A stretch of 64,000 nt of DNA from Trichosphaerium sp. ATCC 40318 (Eukaryota; Discosea; Flabellinia; Trichosidae), in the NCBI GenBank assembly GCA_038496445.1, contig JALMLS010000215.1:124001-188000 (forward strand), in the 5' to 3' direction. The notes under the pieces were generated by a model, which saw nothing but the letters and a program-made list of their open reading frames with translations, searched no databases and was not told where the DNA came from. Below are positions 35,450 to 46,922 of the stretch, piece by piece; the stretch's first letter is position 1; each line of letters starts with the position of its first letter. The translations under genes and the position numbers were made by a program.

Positions 35450-36029
35450 TTATACGTTCTCCCGATCCACCCATTCTCTTTGGAACGTCCTACTTTGAGT
35501 TAAAGTATTTGAAAAATATTTGACTTTAACCTTAAACTTTGGTAGTCCATCCGGTACATCAAATACACGTGTATCATAGTAAAAATGAGCTGTAGGTTTA
35601 AGGTCATTAGGCAATGATCCTAAAACTTTATGCATCAAGGGCAGTGATACGCTAAACATAACTCCACCTATGATAGAACTTAAAACGGAAAACACAAACC
35701 AAATTGCGTACGAGGTGTTTTAAACTTGCTTACGCATGGAGAGCCACAAATCTTACAATGTCCACGACATAAATGGTCTGAACTTTTGAAGTATGTAATG
35801 TTGTCTTGTCCTTTGGATACTTTGAACTTGTTGCTGCTGTAAAAAGCCTGCACAAACAAATACAGTTAAAAATAGAATTATTTCTTTGATGTACCTCAGC
35901 TGCACATGGAGAACACGTGAAACGTTTACAAATAGTGCAATGACAATAGAAACTTGTAGCAGGTTTGCCTTGAGATTCCCATGCTACGGAACCACAGAAA
36001 CAAGAGCCTGTATAAGAAGCTTCACTCAT
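35450..36029 (-). CDS. GFA / CENP-V-domain protein
   Basis: Zinc-binding fold of the glutathione-dependent formaldehyde-activating (GFA) family. ATG 36029: MSEASYTGSCFCGSVAWESQ; GSCxCGxV and FYCHCTICKRF are the two zinc motifs. After a GTACAT intron the frame continues AFYSSNKFKVSKGQDNITYF and HCKICGSPC. A GTACGC...CATAG intron then gives KTPRGVMFSVSLPLM, followed by LPNDLKPTAHFYYDTRV and VPDGLPKF, as usual for the family C terminus; stop at 35450. Most members are uncharacterised; some fungal and animal ones act on glutathione adducts or bind centromeres. It lies head to tail downstream of nothing obvious and next to the SPRY gene on the same strand. Confidence 0.83.
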
Positions 36030-36601
36030 TGCTGCACTTTAAAATAATGATTTTGAGTGGTAAAAACATGTATTGGGAAAACCCATGTTACCGCCTAATG
36101 AAGCCCCGGTTAATCAATGAAAATAACTCTCATGAATTATATAAAGCAGCAATTCAAGAGTATGATAAAAAGCAGTTGTAATAACGATGCCTGAGCTTGT
36201 AGCTTTACTAATCTTGAAAAATACTGACAAGTTTTCGTGCAGTGTTCGTTCTTTGACTAACGGCTTTCCACGTGCCTTCACAGAAATGTAGAGATAAATA
36301 TTCTATGTCGGTTGCGCTGATAAGGCGAAGCTTGAGCATTCAGGCTCAGTTGAGCGTTAATAAACGTTACTAAGTGAAGTTTCAATACCAATACAGAAAA
36401 TTGTACGAAATAAGAATAGGTGGCTAGCCACAACCAAGGCACACATACAAATCAAAAAACAACAATACCACAAGTATGGAGATAATAACCAACAAAAGTA
36501 TTGCGAAAGTATAAGTGACATAGTGGTATTTATTGGTTGGTTTTTTCTTTTGGTCAAAATTATTTTTCCTATTCGAATCTGATTTCTCCTTCGCTCTTAT
36601 A
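36030..36601. other. Intergenic region
   Basis: No gene supported; short ORFs on both strands lack recognisable features. Confidence 0.5.
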
Positions 36602-37606
36602 TCACTTTAATTTGTTTGCAATGATATAATCAAGACCACCAACAACAGCAGCAACTTGAGCAACAATACAATCTTCATCAGTAACTTTATCACTGTCAGG
36701 ATAGACCTCTGTAGTAGTGGTATACTCAGCGCCAGTGAAGCTCATACAAAGTTGGTATATCTTTGCATCACAAACAACAACACCTTCTTGTTGTAGAGGA
36801 TCACCACATATACCACCTGATTCATCAGGAAGAGCAATATGAGTGACTTTCTTAACAGACTGAATGATTGCTTTCTGGAACTCTGGAACAGGTTTTTTGT
36901 CATCACCAACTGTATAGAACCCGTCAGGAATAGGTCCTGTTTCGACTTCTGTGCCATCACGTGCTGCTTTTGCTGGTCTGAATTCAGTGTTATCTGTATC
37001 CGTGGTCTCATGCAAATCGAAATGAACCAATACCTCCCCTAAAGGAAGAACTGCGTTCATGACAAGTTCAGCTTCTTCGCAATTTTCAGGTTTTTTCTTT
37101 GGAGAAAATGAGCGATTTGGGTCTACTGCTTTTGGGTTCCATCTGTTGATTGTCTCGAATCCCCAAGGGCTAATACAAGGTGCTACGACGATATTGAAGT
37201 GTTTGCTGTACTCTAAAGCTTTCGTTTCCAAAAACCTTACAGCGCCAAGTACGCCGCTCGTCTCGTAACCGTGTACACCTCCAGTAACGAGTAGTGTTGG
37301 TTTTTTGGCGTCCCAAGAGCGTGTTTTAGCCAAGTACAACGGATAATCTTTTGAGTAAGATAGTACGCCGTATTTCTCAACGTCAAACGATTTTTTCCAC
37401 TTCTCGACGCGTGAGACGACGTGTTTCTCGTATGATCGTTTTATCACTTGTTTTTCTCTCCAAGCGATCTTTTCAGCTTCTCCCCATCCTTTTTTAACGG
37501 CAGACATCATTGAAAGTATTGTTGTTAGAAATGCAATCAAGACTATTATTAATGGTGTGTAGCACAAATAACGATAGAAGCTGTGTGTTGCTTTCTTGTC
37601 AGGCAT
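36602..37606 (-). CDS. Membrane-anchored M14-like zinc carboxypeptidase / AspA-type deacylase
   Basis: Single exon, 334 residues from ATG 37606 (MPDKKATHSFYRYLCY); the upstream TTG-started extension to 37621 was rejected. One hydrophobic segment, PLIIVLIAFLTTILSMM (residues about 18-35), anchors it as a type II membrane protein. The catalytic domain holds TGGVHGYETSGVLGAVRF (zinc ligands His and Glu), VDPNRSF, and HFDLHETTDTDNTEF (third zinc ligand His in a DLHE setting), the pattern of M14-like succinylglutamate desuccinylase/aspartoacylase relatives. Zinc ligands look intact. Substrate is not deducible. No introns, unlike flanking genes. Confidence 0.78.
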   Translation of the reverse strand: MPDKKATHSFYRYLCYTPLIIVLIAFLTTILSMMSAVKKGWGEAEKIAWREKQVIKRSYEKHVVSRVEKWKKSFDVEKYGVLSYSKDYPLYLAKTRSWDAKKPTLLVTGGVHGYETSGVLGAVRFLETKALEYSKHFNIVVAPCISPWGFETINRWNPKAVDPNRSFSPKKKPENCEEAELVMNAVLPLGEVLVHFDLHETTDTDNTEFRPAKAARDGTEVETGPIPDGFYTVGDDKKPVPEFQKAIIQSVKKVTHIALPDESGGICGDPLQQEGVVVCDAKIYQLCMSFTGAEYTTTTEVYPDSDKVTDEDCIVAQVAAVVGGLDYIIANKLK

Positions 37607-37936
37607 AAAGGACTTGGTCAAGGCGAGTTATTCGCTTTTTTGGCTGATTTTCTTGATTGCGGACTTTCACCTGCTCTCGACGGCCTCAATACACTTGTAA
37701 AGCGCAACAACAAATAAAACTAACCGACGTGGACTATTTCTCACATTTCACCGTTTCCTTGTCTTTTCAAATCGCATACTTGCCACAAGTGTACGTAAAA
37801 CAGCGTGAGGAACGCAACGCAAATATTTAGGATGCGTAGTACACAAGTTACGTGAACTTATCGCAGAAACCCACTTCGCTTACCCGATAACTTAAGTTGT
37901 TATTAATGCCTGTATAACATATAGACGTTACACACA
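37607..37936. other. Divergent intergenic region
   Basis: About 330 bases between two divergent start codons; no ORF or clear core promoter element recognised. Confidence 0.45.
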
Positions 37937-39680
37937 ATGGGCTGCAAGTTGTTACTCTTGCTTTTGGCAATGATAGCCTTATTAATACCATTGAATGCTT
38001 TTGCAGCAATGTTATGGGCTTTGGGCGCTGTTAGCGTACGTGTAAAGCAAGTAAATTAAATTCTAACCAAAAACGATTTAGCTAGTTGGTATAATTGTAG
38101 TCGTCGCTATGGGCATGTCTGGTATTGTTGGGGTATTTGCGTACATGTGGGCTTTCGCTTTGGATGATATGAATTCAAGTACAGTTATATTGCATTCAAC
38201 AACGCTAAATAGCTCTAAGGTTCATCGGATAAACGATTTAAAACAGTTCTATACTACCTATTGCCTGCAACAGCCTTACTTTGCTCCGCTCTTGCTGGTT
38301 CTGTTGTGGGATTCACCGGATACCCTTTCTACGCTTTTGAGAAGGATGGTACGCTAAAACCGTAAATAATTAAATGTAAAAATTTGTTTAAATTGGTTTT
38401 TAGGAGTTTCAACGATCGATTATGATATCATCAGTGACATTGTTAACTTTACAGGAGAAATTCCAAATACGTCGGCTTTCGGTTATGTATTTACAGAACC
38501 ATATGATGTTGCTACAAACCCAGCATTGCACGTGGTTTTACATAAAAATATCGTTTTAATTATTTAAAATGGTTTTTGATTTTTGGGTTTCGACTGTTTT
38601 TTGACTGTTGTATTTAGATGGGGTAATCACACGTATAGATGTGGTAAGAATTCTAGGTGCATGGCATGTGTGACACCGCTTTCATTCAATCCTGGGACAG
38701 AATCGCAGAACAAAACGGTAAGCACAAAGAATTTTTTTGATTTTTTTTTCTTAACAACGCATGTTTTCTCATTGATCGTGAAGGAGCGCACTGCTTTTTT
38801 CTTGGGTTGTATTATAAGTAATGTTGACGATGATGATGATTGCGTTAGCCGTAGAAATGGTTGTATCGATGATTGGTTTACAAGCAGGCCAAGAGGTGAA
38901 GGTGTTCGAATTAACAATAGAAATCAACTAGCTAAACAATACGACAACGCACGTGCCCCTCTTTTTTTTTTATTTTAATCGAAGTATGCGCAAACAATGC
39001 TGCAAAAAACCAAAAAAAAATTTACCTTTTGGAAACACGTGTACAGTTCTATTCGTTCAAATTCTTCGCTTTTGTGTACACCTTTTTGGCCCTTGAACAT
39101 TGTTTTCATAAGCAAAATACAATATTGGGGATAAAAAAAGTCAGCGTAATGAACAACAGTGTACATTGAAAACTAGAAAAGCACAAATGTTGAGGTTTTT
39201 TTTGTAGATTTCTCTTGTTTTCTAGTTTGCTTTGAACTGTAAATTATTAATCACTTTCTTTAGGCTATTTTCTCTAGAGGACTACCTCTTGTAAGTAACC
39301 CTATAACACTAGATGATAAGGATATTGTTGGTACATACGAATATTCAAAAGATGTGTTTATTGGTATTCTTGCTGCATTCAATATTTTGTACTTGATCGT
39401 AGGATGTGGTTTACTATACTGGACTCAAATACGGCATTACTGTTCGGGAGCAAGTATTAAAAAGTTCGCGTTTGGAAATGGCGGTAGCAGCGGTGGCGGC
39501 AGTAGCAGTCATAACACAAAATTGGAAATGAACATAGCGACTCCGGGTACTACGACATTCCCTGAACCTACTGGTGAGTCTACTAGTGCTTCGGATTCTG
39601 ACGGTGCACCTGGAGTCGGTATGGGCGCTGGTCAAGAGGATGGCGTAAGTCCATATGCTGAAGATAGTCCTTACGCATAA
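37937..39680 (+). CDS. Four-helix membrane protein with acidic Ser/Gly-rich tail
   Basis: ATG 37937: MGCKLLLLLLAMIALLIPLN is helix 1 or a signal peptide. Exon 2: LVGIIVVVAMGMSGIVGVF; a GTACAG...AAACAG intron gives MNSILYYLLPATALLCSALA (helix 3). A large loop follows with DYDIISDIVNFTGEIPNTS, WGNHTYRCGKNSRCMACVTP, FFLGCIISNVDDDDDC and CIDDWFTSRPRGEG; its several cysteines suggest disulfides. Helix 4 is FIGILAAFNILYLIVGCGLL, then a cytoplasmic tail with NGGSSGGGSSS and a Ser/Asp/Glu-rich end PYAEDSPYA-stop. The topology resembles a tetraspanin or claudin, but family-defining motifs are not evident. One splice junction in the loop (around 38526-38617) is unresolved. Confidence 0.6.
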
Positions 39681-39911
39681 TATTGTTAAATAAAAAATAA
39701 GTTATTCCTCTCCCCACGTGTTTTGTGCACCTTTCTGACTGACGGCCGTAACAGCCATAACTATTTGATTATACAACAATGCAATGGGAAGCCCTGAAAT
39801 TCTTTGCGTTAGAATTAGAGTTCAAAAGAGTGGTGGTGTTCATTCGTTGCAGTTTTTTTGTCGGACATTTATGTCAGCGTATTTCTTGTTTGCTGTTCTG
39901 AGATAAACAAC
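39681..39911. other. Short intergenic region
   Basis: Contains a CACGTG just after the preceding stop; no gene seen. Confidence 0.4.
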
Positions 39912-40718
39912 CATGGGGTAAGTCTAGTGATAGTTTGTTTTACTCATTAGACTAGATTCATCACTTCTATCCTACTAGATAGCCTATTACGTACATTATA
40001 CGCTATTGTGATGATTATTAAAATATTTTAGTTACTACTGGCGCTGCTGGAGTTCGTAGATGGATGCACCTCTCGTATGTAGCATTTAGGCCAAAAATCA
40101 TTAAAATAACTGATAAATAGCTTACGAGGCTGGATAGAGCCAAAAATTGCAAACCCTTACGCCAGTTAGTACCAACACAGCAATTAAACGACTTTTTACA
40201 ATTTGAACCGACTAATATTTGCTAGAAATCGGCGTTAGAGGGTTTTTCGATGTTGGAGAGTTTGTAGTATCTAAAAGCATTAAATTTTTAGAAAACACAC
40301 GAGTGGCATCTCACATGCCAAAGATAAAAGACGCAGGTAACGTTATAATGATACATTTATATCTATTAGATATTATTAAGTGTACCATTGACATATTTTG
40401 TAGCAAGGAAAAAAGATTAAAGTCATTTTTGATTAATCATCGCCTTTTTTTTGGTGTTTTTTTTTTGGATTTTCACTTTAAGAAGAGTCATAACTCGATA
40501 AATAAACATCTATTCCTTATTTACATACATTCACTATAACCAATAGACGTTTAGTTATAATCTTAATATCATTTAACGCTTGCAAAGGTGAGCTCATTGA
40601 AAAGTACAAAAAACCGTTAAGAAAAACTGTTTACTTGTCTGTAGCCGATCTTCACGCGTCGAAACTACTATCTAGTGGTAGTACGTTTAGTGGTTATGCA
40701 TATGTATATCGACTATAG
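39912..40718 (+). CDS. Small multi-exon protein of unknown function
   Basis: Exons join as ...GAAGVRRWMHLS, LRGWIEPKIANPYAK, IGVRGFFDVGEFVVSKSIKF, ENTRVASHMPKIKDAG and ELIEKYKKPLRKTVYLSVAD ending YAYVYRL at TAG 40718. Donors are GTATGT, GTTAGT and GTAACG, acceptors T-rich. The start is uncertain: ATG at about 39913 followed by GTAAGT does not keep phase with the next exon in a simple join. About 105 residues, basic, no membrane helix or signal peptide. No family recognised. Confidence 0.45.
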
Positions 40719-40796
40719 CCCACAAGCACCTTTGGAGCGGCTTGACGCAAGTTAAGTTTTTGTGAATCTGAATGAAATAGTTGACGCTATGCGACC

Positions 40797-41959
40797 ATGC
40801 CATTATTCGTTCGAATTAAACAGTCCATAGTATATTCCTTGCTTGTGGTGTGCACGTTGGCGTCTTCAGAGTTTATTTTAAACGCCATGGAACCTAAGAC
40901 ACAAGAACCAATTCTAATGCTCCCAGGACCTAAATACAAGTATAAAACAACCCTGGAAGCGCAGTATTAACAAATAAATAGAAGCGTTATTGTGGACTGT
41001 GAAGGTACTGTATCAATAAATGAGAACAGTGAACAGCGTCTAGGAACTGGTGGCATACTCTGGGTGAGTTCATAGCCTTTTTAGCTGGAATTGAATGTAC
41101 AGCGTCATAACATGCGTAATATCGTTTTAGGATGGCGCTGTAGTACTACTAGGCTGGTTAAAAAAGAATAGAGAAGCACTCAAATCAAAAAGGATATTAG
41201 AGCTTGGTGCTGGTACTGGCTTAGGTAACGCGCTTCTATGCATACATAAAATAATATTTTAGTCAGTTTCGATATGCTGCGCTCGCATTGGTGCACGTGT
41301 ACGTCCAAAAAGAGGATTTATGAGAAACTCAATTTTGAGTTGTTTCTTTAGGAAGTTGTTGCTACTGATGTTGCTGAAGTCATAGATAACCTTAGTGCAA
41401 ATTTGCAAACTAATTTAGAGTCTTCTGAAGTTGAATACAAAGCGTGTAAAGTTGATTGGTACGCTGGATGCCGTCATTTTGGTAGATGCTAAAATTTTTT
41501 TTGTTAAAGGGAATCAACAGAGAATGAAGATCTAGGTCATTTTGACATCGTTGTTGGTGCGATATAAAGTCTTCTTAATACATATGTATAACTTTGGTAT
41601 TATAGGATCTGATATTATATGGCTGCGACACCTAGTATTGCCACTAGTCAATACAATAAACCAGTTTTTAAACACAAAAAACTGTACGCCATTTTTTTTT
41701 TGACATTTTTTACACATTGTGACATGTCTTCAATATTTTTAGACAACATTCAACATTGAATGTAATTTTCTTACAAGTACTCCCAGACATGATACTAGCA
41801 CATCAAACGCGGTCCTTGATGGTCGATGATCTGTTTTTTTCAGAAATTAAAAAGACTTGTTCTGTGTCAAAGATACCCAATTCAGAACTTGCCGTAGAAC
41901 ACCAAAAAGAGGATAAAATAGGACTGTACAGAATTACAAAGCAACCAACTGAAAAATAA
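40797..41959 (+). CDS. METTL21-type protein lysine methyltransferase
   Basis: SAM-dependent methyltransferase of the Methyltransf_16 family, which methylates lysines of chaperones and elongation factors. ATG 40797 opens MPLFVRIKQSIVYSLLVVCT, hydrophobic; ATG 40888 (MEPKTQEPILMLPGPKYK) is an alternative start for a soluble form. A 43-base GTATAA intron gives YKSVIVDCEGTVSI, then LGTGGILW, DGAVVLLGWL, and motif I RILELGAGTGLVSICCARIG (split by a GTAACG intron ending TCAG). Post-I is EVVATDVAEVIDNL; motif II DIVVG joins SDIIWLRHLVLPLV; the last exon reads VDDLFFSEIKKT and ends at 41959. Donors include GTACGC twice. Target protein not deducible. Confidence 0.78.
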
Positions 41960-42031
41960 ATGATGCGAAAACCGTTGACTTTTACTGTTTGCTTTAATCT
42001 GTCATAGTCGCGTATTTGGGCAGTTGACGTC

Positions 42032-42535
42032 ATGAATGTATTGCGGAGATATGCAGTAAGAACTACAGGAGCATGTACAAAGCCGCACAAGCGTCAACGC
42101 CGAGTATGTGTAGCAAACCCGTCTAACCGCCAAAATGTCACTTACTATCATGCTACTACTCCAAGTAAGTGCTAAGAATACTTCTGTTGCTAAATTTGCA
42201 CAGAGCAAGCTTCATTCATGTCGTCAATTACAAGAAACGTATACGGAGGTATAAAACAGTCAATCTTATGGCTTTTGTAACGCTTTTGGTCTAAAACGGT
42301 TATCATCAAACAAAAACACTCTAAACCAAGTCAATTCGCGCGAACATAACGTAATCTAACTTGGTTTGTAGCGTTCGGCCTAACGTACTCACTAACAGAC
42401 AAACAACGTCGTCAATCTGTTGAATTGATGAAAAAAGATGATTTGAGCAAGACTACATCTTTCCCAGTTGCTGATGCGTCTGTTGAAATATGGCAAGAGC
42501 TTCACGAACAACTTGAAGCCAATAGTACGCACTAA
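42032..42535 (+). CDS. Small protein with basic, presequence-like N terminus
   Basis: Three exons. ATG 42032: MNVLRRYAVRTTGACTKPHK, arginine-rich without acidic residues, as in mitochondrial presequences. Introns GTAAGT...CACAG and GTATAA...TTGTAG join TPKQASFMSSITRNVYG to AFGLTYSLTDKQRRQSVELM, and the last exon ends EIWQELHEQLEANSTH-stop at 42535. About 120 residues. No family recognised. A GTACGC lies over the stop codon and could extend the gene, but the next exons fit better as a separate gene starting at 42605. Confidence 0.5.
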
Positions 42536-42604
42536 CCTTGTCCAAGCTGCTCCTTTAACTGTTTATCTAATAGACGTTGGTATACAGCACTATCATCGCG
42601 TATC

Positions 42605-44945
42605 ATGGACTTCAGAAAAGTACACCGAAGGTAAGTTTGCGCTTGCGAAGTGTTTGAATTTATTTTTTTTGGTTCTGTGAAAATAGTTGCTTACTCTTAC
42701 TAGCCGAACACCCTATCATCATGAGATTTTGTGTGTACGCAGTATTTTTTAGAGTATTTATTTTACTTACAATGCAATCAGAGAGCGTGGTAGTAAATGT
42801 GTTGATGACAAAAACTATACTGGTGCAGTAAAGTACTTGACTGTTGCGAGATCAATTTTGAATGCGTAAGATTTATATCTTAGTTATACTCACTCACACG
42901 TGATCATAGAATTACTACACCTGAACTAGAGTATCATTATGAGCATGTCATAAGTCTATTTCATATGTGTGTTGCAGCCATGGCTATTGTTAAATCGAAT
43001 TCTTCACTTTCTAATAAAAGAAATGTACGCCCATTTTTTTACTTTTCTTTGCCTCTGTTATCTTCAAAAGTACACTGAAGACTGTGAATAGTAGTACAAA
43101 TCTAATTATAACAGTTAGCAAATGTGATGCCAGCATGGGAGAGCTTGAGCAGACAGGTTTGTGATTCTTACTTTTGTGTTCAAGTGTCGAATCAATTATT
43201 CTCATTTTGTGTAGGCGTGCTCTCAAGGGTTTCAATATTTATCAACGAATTTTGAAGAATTATGTGATGATCCTACTATGAAAGAAGAAGAAACATTTTG
43301 TGGTGAATTCCTAGGTAATAAGAGGTTTTTATTCTGCCTTCCACATATTATGTTTTGTTTGGTTTTATCTTGCTCTTACTCACCTCTGTATCTAGCTCAA
43401 TTACTTGTTGAAATTAATGAGGCTTTGAAACAACCATATGAAGAAATAGCACAACATTGTATTTCACTATGTGATCTAGCTCAGCTGAATAATATAAAAA
43501 ACTACAACAAACTTAGTTTAGAGGTTGATTGATTTTTTTTTTCTTGGCTCTCTAAAGAGGGTTGTATTAGTTTATAGTCGTTCTTACGTTTGGTTCTGTA
43601 GGTTGGAAAGATACTTATGAGCCAAGGTAAAATTGAAAGAGCAATATCATACCTTGATGCAGCAGCACAAGGAACAAGAGATTCAGTGGATGAAAACGTG
43701 GAGAAAAAGAGTTTGAAGATTGTTAACAATGCACACTTTTACTTAGGTCTTTGTTACTTTCATAAGACAGAATATAAACTTGCGTCACGTTATTTCCAAG
43801 GGGTAAGTATAAACAACATACGCGACAGTGTCAAGAACTCTTCCACGATTCCAAGAGCGAAGCTTTTTTTTTTAAAGGATTTTTTATAACTACTGACTTG
43901 TTCTTAGTTATCTGCTCCTGAGGGTAACTGGTACCTATTACTTATTTCTATAGCTACAAGAGATACAAAAGATGCAACAGAGCGTTTAAAGTTACATAAA
44001 GATGATAAGAATGGTAGCAAAGGAGACTATAAAGAAATCTTAATAGCAACTGAAAAGACAATACTATTATTAGAAAAAAGTTTAGATACACCCAAAGATG
44101 AACAAGCTTTTATAAAGGAGTTCAAAGCTATATTAGGTCCTATTGACGATATAGCATCAGAAACGATGGTCAGAAATTATTTAGTTCATATCTTAAATGT
44201 ACGATTGAGCGAAGAAACAAAACCGGAAAAAACTAGGAAAAAATTGGAAAACAAGTGTTTATGAATTTTTTGTTTATGCTTCTTTAGCTTTGGAGTGCCA
44301 CAGCAAGTGCTTTTATTGCTACACAGAATCCAGAAATCATAAAATTAGGACATGAATGTACGTACACAATCAGTTATTTCAACGATCATTAAAATCATTT
44401 TGCTTTGTCACTGATACAATCCCCAGTGTTAATGCAACAAGCGCTTGTTTGTTTGTCTAGTCTTTTGTATTTACCCAAAACCTAAGTAACATATTTGTAA
44501 ATTTGAATGCCTTGGTGCCTTTCAATTGTACCCTGAAGTGAGGTTTTTTTGAAACTTCGGACGAAATCTTGAAACTTTTTTTGATACTTTTTTTCATCTT
44601 TGACGTTGTCAATTCAAACAAAAAACACAGATAGCCTTGGTTTTGTAATAGATTAAAATTTGTTTATTTATTTTATTTAGTAATGTGGCGATCTGCTTGG
44701 CGTTCTTTATCAATTACACATCCTTTCTTGTTTATTCAAGTAACATGGAAAAGACTTGAGTCTATTTGTAGAAAAGAAATAGATGGTATTAGTAGAACAG
44801 GTTCTGGTGTTCGTTCTCATTTACAATGGTGGCGTAATAGTGTTGATCATGAGGTCGATCCTCTTGAAATTGATCAAAAAGTTCTGCGTCATGATCTACC
44901 AGAGTTTGTAAACTTTAAAATTGTCTCAAGATATTCTTGGAAATA
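42605..44945 (+). CDS. Alpha-helical repeat (TPR-like) protein of unknown function
   Basis: ATG 42605 (MDFRKVHRSRTPYHHEIL) joins in phase to ERGSKCVDDKNYTGAVKYLT, then ITTPELEYHYEHVISLFHMC, LANVMPAWESLSRQ, ACSQGFQYLSTNFEELCDD, AQLLVEINEALKQPYEEIA, VGKILMSQGKIERAISYLDA, AHFYLGLCYFHKTEYKLASR, LSAPEGNWYLLLISIATRDT and a last exon WRSAWRSLSITHPFLFIQVT ending SRYSWK at 44945. Two or three helical hairpins (GKIERAISYLDAA; YLGLCYFHKTEYKLASRYF) look like TPRs. Soluble, no signal peptide. Family and partner unknown. Junctions around 44210-44350 are approximate. Confidence 0.58.
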
Positions 44946-45512
44946 AAAAAAGAAACTGATGACTGTTTTTGGATTCGTTTCTAAGCTACGGCCGAATAAA
45001 TATACTGTGTCAACTCTATTGAAGCGGCAGTAGGCCTTATGCTCTTAATTGGGTTTAGATTTGCGGATCTCTTTGATGCCAATCATCTATTGCATTCGTA
45101 CTAAAATAACTGAAATACCGTTATCTGTATTGAGTTTAATATTGCTCATAGGCATGGTATACTCCATACAGCATATAAATCACATAATCTATAATATCAG
45201 AAGCAAGTAGGCTTATAACGTGGTGCCTGTAAGTGATTTCAATCCCAATTTTGTTACTTTTTTGTAATTGGTAAAATTGTTTTCGTGTTAAAGCGTTATC
45301 TCTTATAAATGACGAATGATACTTGTCAACGTAACAAAGCACAGGAACACAAAGAAGAAGTAAGTCACACATTTTGTTAAAGTGACAGCGTTGTGTTCAG
45401 TGAAGACAGTACATTTATAAGTGGAACGTGCTTTTTTTGGTTCTTGCGTCCGAAAACCTTTTCGGTCTCGGATTACAGCCGACTTAACAAACAAACTAAA
45501 AGTCACTTACGA
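44946..45512. other. Intergenic region
   Basis: Minus-strand ORFs at 45136-45372 and 45303-45506 overlap each other and show no recognisable feature; no gene called. Confidence 0.45.
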
Positions 45513-46043
45513 ATGGCCACAACACCAGAAGAAACTTCCGTAACTTTGTCAGTACGTGTTGCTGGGTATTGGCGAAGTACTGAAGATGAAGACAGCGATA
45601 TGCCATTTCCAACACCCTCAACGTCTACACTACGCCCAAACGAAAAGAAGGCGCTTTTAGAGAGATTAGATAAAATCGAACAACTGGCGCATTCGTGGCA
45701 CTACAGGGGTTTTTCTCCATGTCGTATATGCGGGGAACCCAATGGAGCTAAAGAATACGCAATTGCTTGCTCTACAAAGACAACTGAAGAAGAAGTCAAA
45801 TCGCAATTGAATGGAGGTCCTCCTTTGAAGGTTTTCAGGTGGCCAGAAGGATATAAGCATTATTTGGAAGAGCATGACGTTAGATTAGCTTCTGACTTTG
45901 TTGATGCCATCAGAAATAATCAAGCAGAGATGTGGTGTAGTGTAGAAAGAGATGATGTTTTCTGGAATAGATGTACAGAAGAACAAGCAATTTATAATGA
46001 TCCTAACCCTCCTCCACCAGAGAGAAGATGTGTTATTCAATAA
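45513..46043 (+). CDS. Cysteine-motif protein ending in a CaaX prenylation box
   Basis: Single exon from ATG 45513 (MATTPEETSVTLSVRVAGYW), 176 residues. An acidic/Pro-rich start is followed by YRGFSPCRICGEPNGAKEY and FRWPEGYKHYLEEHDVRLAS. The CxxC...NG...WPEGxxHYxxxHxVRLxxxFV arrangement resembles small proteins common in bacteria such as actinobacteria and myxobacteria, of unknown function. The C terminus is PPPERRCVIQ-stop: CVIQ is a CaaX sequence, and Gln at the last position usually directs farnesylation, so the protein may be membrane-tethered. An upstream in-frame ATG at 45393 would add 40 residues but lacks the motif-free acidic start. Intronless. Confidence 0.65.
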   Translation: MATTPEETSVTLSVRVAGYWRSTEDEDSDMPFPTPSTSTLRPNEKKALLERLDKIEQLAHSWHYRGFSPCRICGEPNGAKEYAIACSTKTTEEEVKSQLNGGPPLKVFRWPEGYKHYLEEHDVRLASDFVDAIRNNQAEMWCSVERDDVFWNRCTEEQAIYNDPNPPPPERRCVIQ

Positions 46044-46487
46044 AACACGTGTTTGTGTAGCACCTGAGGTCTAGTTTGAAAGACCTTTTAGTAGTTATAA
46101 ACCATGTTGTTGCAGTTACTTTTCTATCTTGTAGGCTCCACAGTTTTGTATGTTTACAGACCAATGGAACTACCGAGTGGAGAACAGAGGTTGCAAACAA
46201 AGTGGTATTTTAAATCCGCAAATATTGCAGTGGTGAGCAATAATTTTACGATAGAAAACGCTACACAGATGTACAGATCCCAGGGACTGACCCTGACCAC
46301 AGTATCGACTTTGTAGAACAATATCCTGCAAACAGGATTCTGATAATCCAATAAAGGTTACATAGAACTTTCTCATATGATTTTAGGCACAAACATATAC
46401 GCCAACAATCACGAGGAATTGAAAATTATTTTGTTGACCAATTCTCTTGTAAGGTTAATAGGTTACGTGTTAAAAAGTATAGTTTAT
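46044..46487 (+). other. Possible small gene or remnant, unresolved
   Basis: Plus strand holds coding-like pieces in different frames: a hydrophobic start MLLQLLFYLVGSTVLYVY (46104), APQFCMFTDQWNYRVENRGC after a TTGTAG, and YTDVQIPGTDPDHSIDFVEQ ending about 46354. I could not join them with proper splice sites, so this is either an intron-split small secreted protein that I misread or a remnant. Confidence 0.25.
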
Positions 46488-46922
46488 TCACGTGTGGGAT
46501 ACATTATTGGGCCATACAGTGTGAGAGTATGAGTAGTCCCTATTCACTACAACATACAGAGGCCTAATTCCCTTGCAAGGTATACTCCTCATCGATGGGT
46601 TTGATGGATTCTCATCTATTCTCATAAATTTTGTTCGTAGATTCGCAACACTGAAGTTGACAGCACGTGCTACAAGATTTTTGTAATTTATGTTTGTATC
46701 ATCGCTTGACTTGTATTTACTCCACTTCATTGGGTATGCTGTATGTAGGATTAATTTCCATAGATAATTTGCTTCTGTTTGTTCATGTAGGTGCTTGCAA
46801 GTTCTTGAGAGAGATGTAGCAACAGTTGGGGCTGTAAGATTACAATGTTGTATTATTTTGTACAGGCACTCTGTTGGTAGGTTATTAATACTGTTTGCAT
46901 CTGAATGTGACGTTGCTGTCAT
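46488..46922 (-). CDS. Short F-box protein
   Basis: ATG 46922 (MTATSHSDANSINNLPTECL); the listed frame extends further upstream only from a TTG. F-box at residues about 12-55: NNLPTECLYKIIQHCNLTAP followed by SLSRTCKHLHEQTEANYLWK. The rest (KNLVARAVNFSVANLRTKFM) has no recognised repeat and the protein ends VWPNNVSHT at 144 residues. Intronless. It could be a minimal adaptor or have lost its C-terminal recognition domain. Skp1 binding is family knowledge. Confidence 0.68.
   Translation of the reverse strand: MTATSHSDANSINNLPTECLYKIIQHCNLTAPTVATSLSRTCKHLHEQTEANYLWKLILHTAYPMKWSKYKSSDDTNINYKNLVARAVNFSVANLRTKFMRIDENPSNPSMRSIPCKGIRPLYVVVNRDYSYSHTVWPNNVSHT

Noticed and set aside
40964-40981. An 18-base intron in the METTL21-type gene
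   Set aside because: A donor 25 bases upstream (GTATAA at 40939) gives a 43-base intron in the same phase, typical of this genome.
42522-42580. Continuing the small gene at 42032 into the helical-repeat gene through a GTACGC donor
   Set aside because: An ATG at 42605 splices in phase to all later exons, so two genes are simpler.
46104-46316. 70-codon ORF as an intact small secreted protein
   Set aside because: Better coding-like stretches lie in other frames and the pieces could not be joined; listed only as unresolved.
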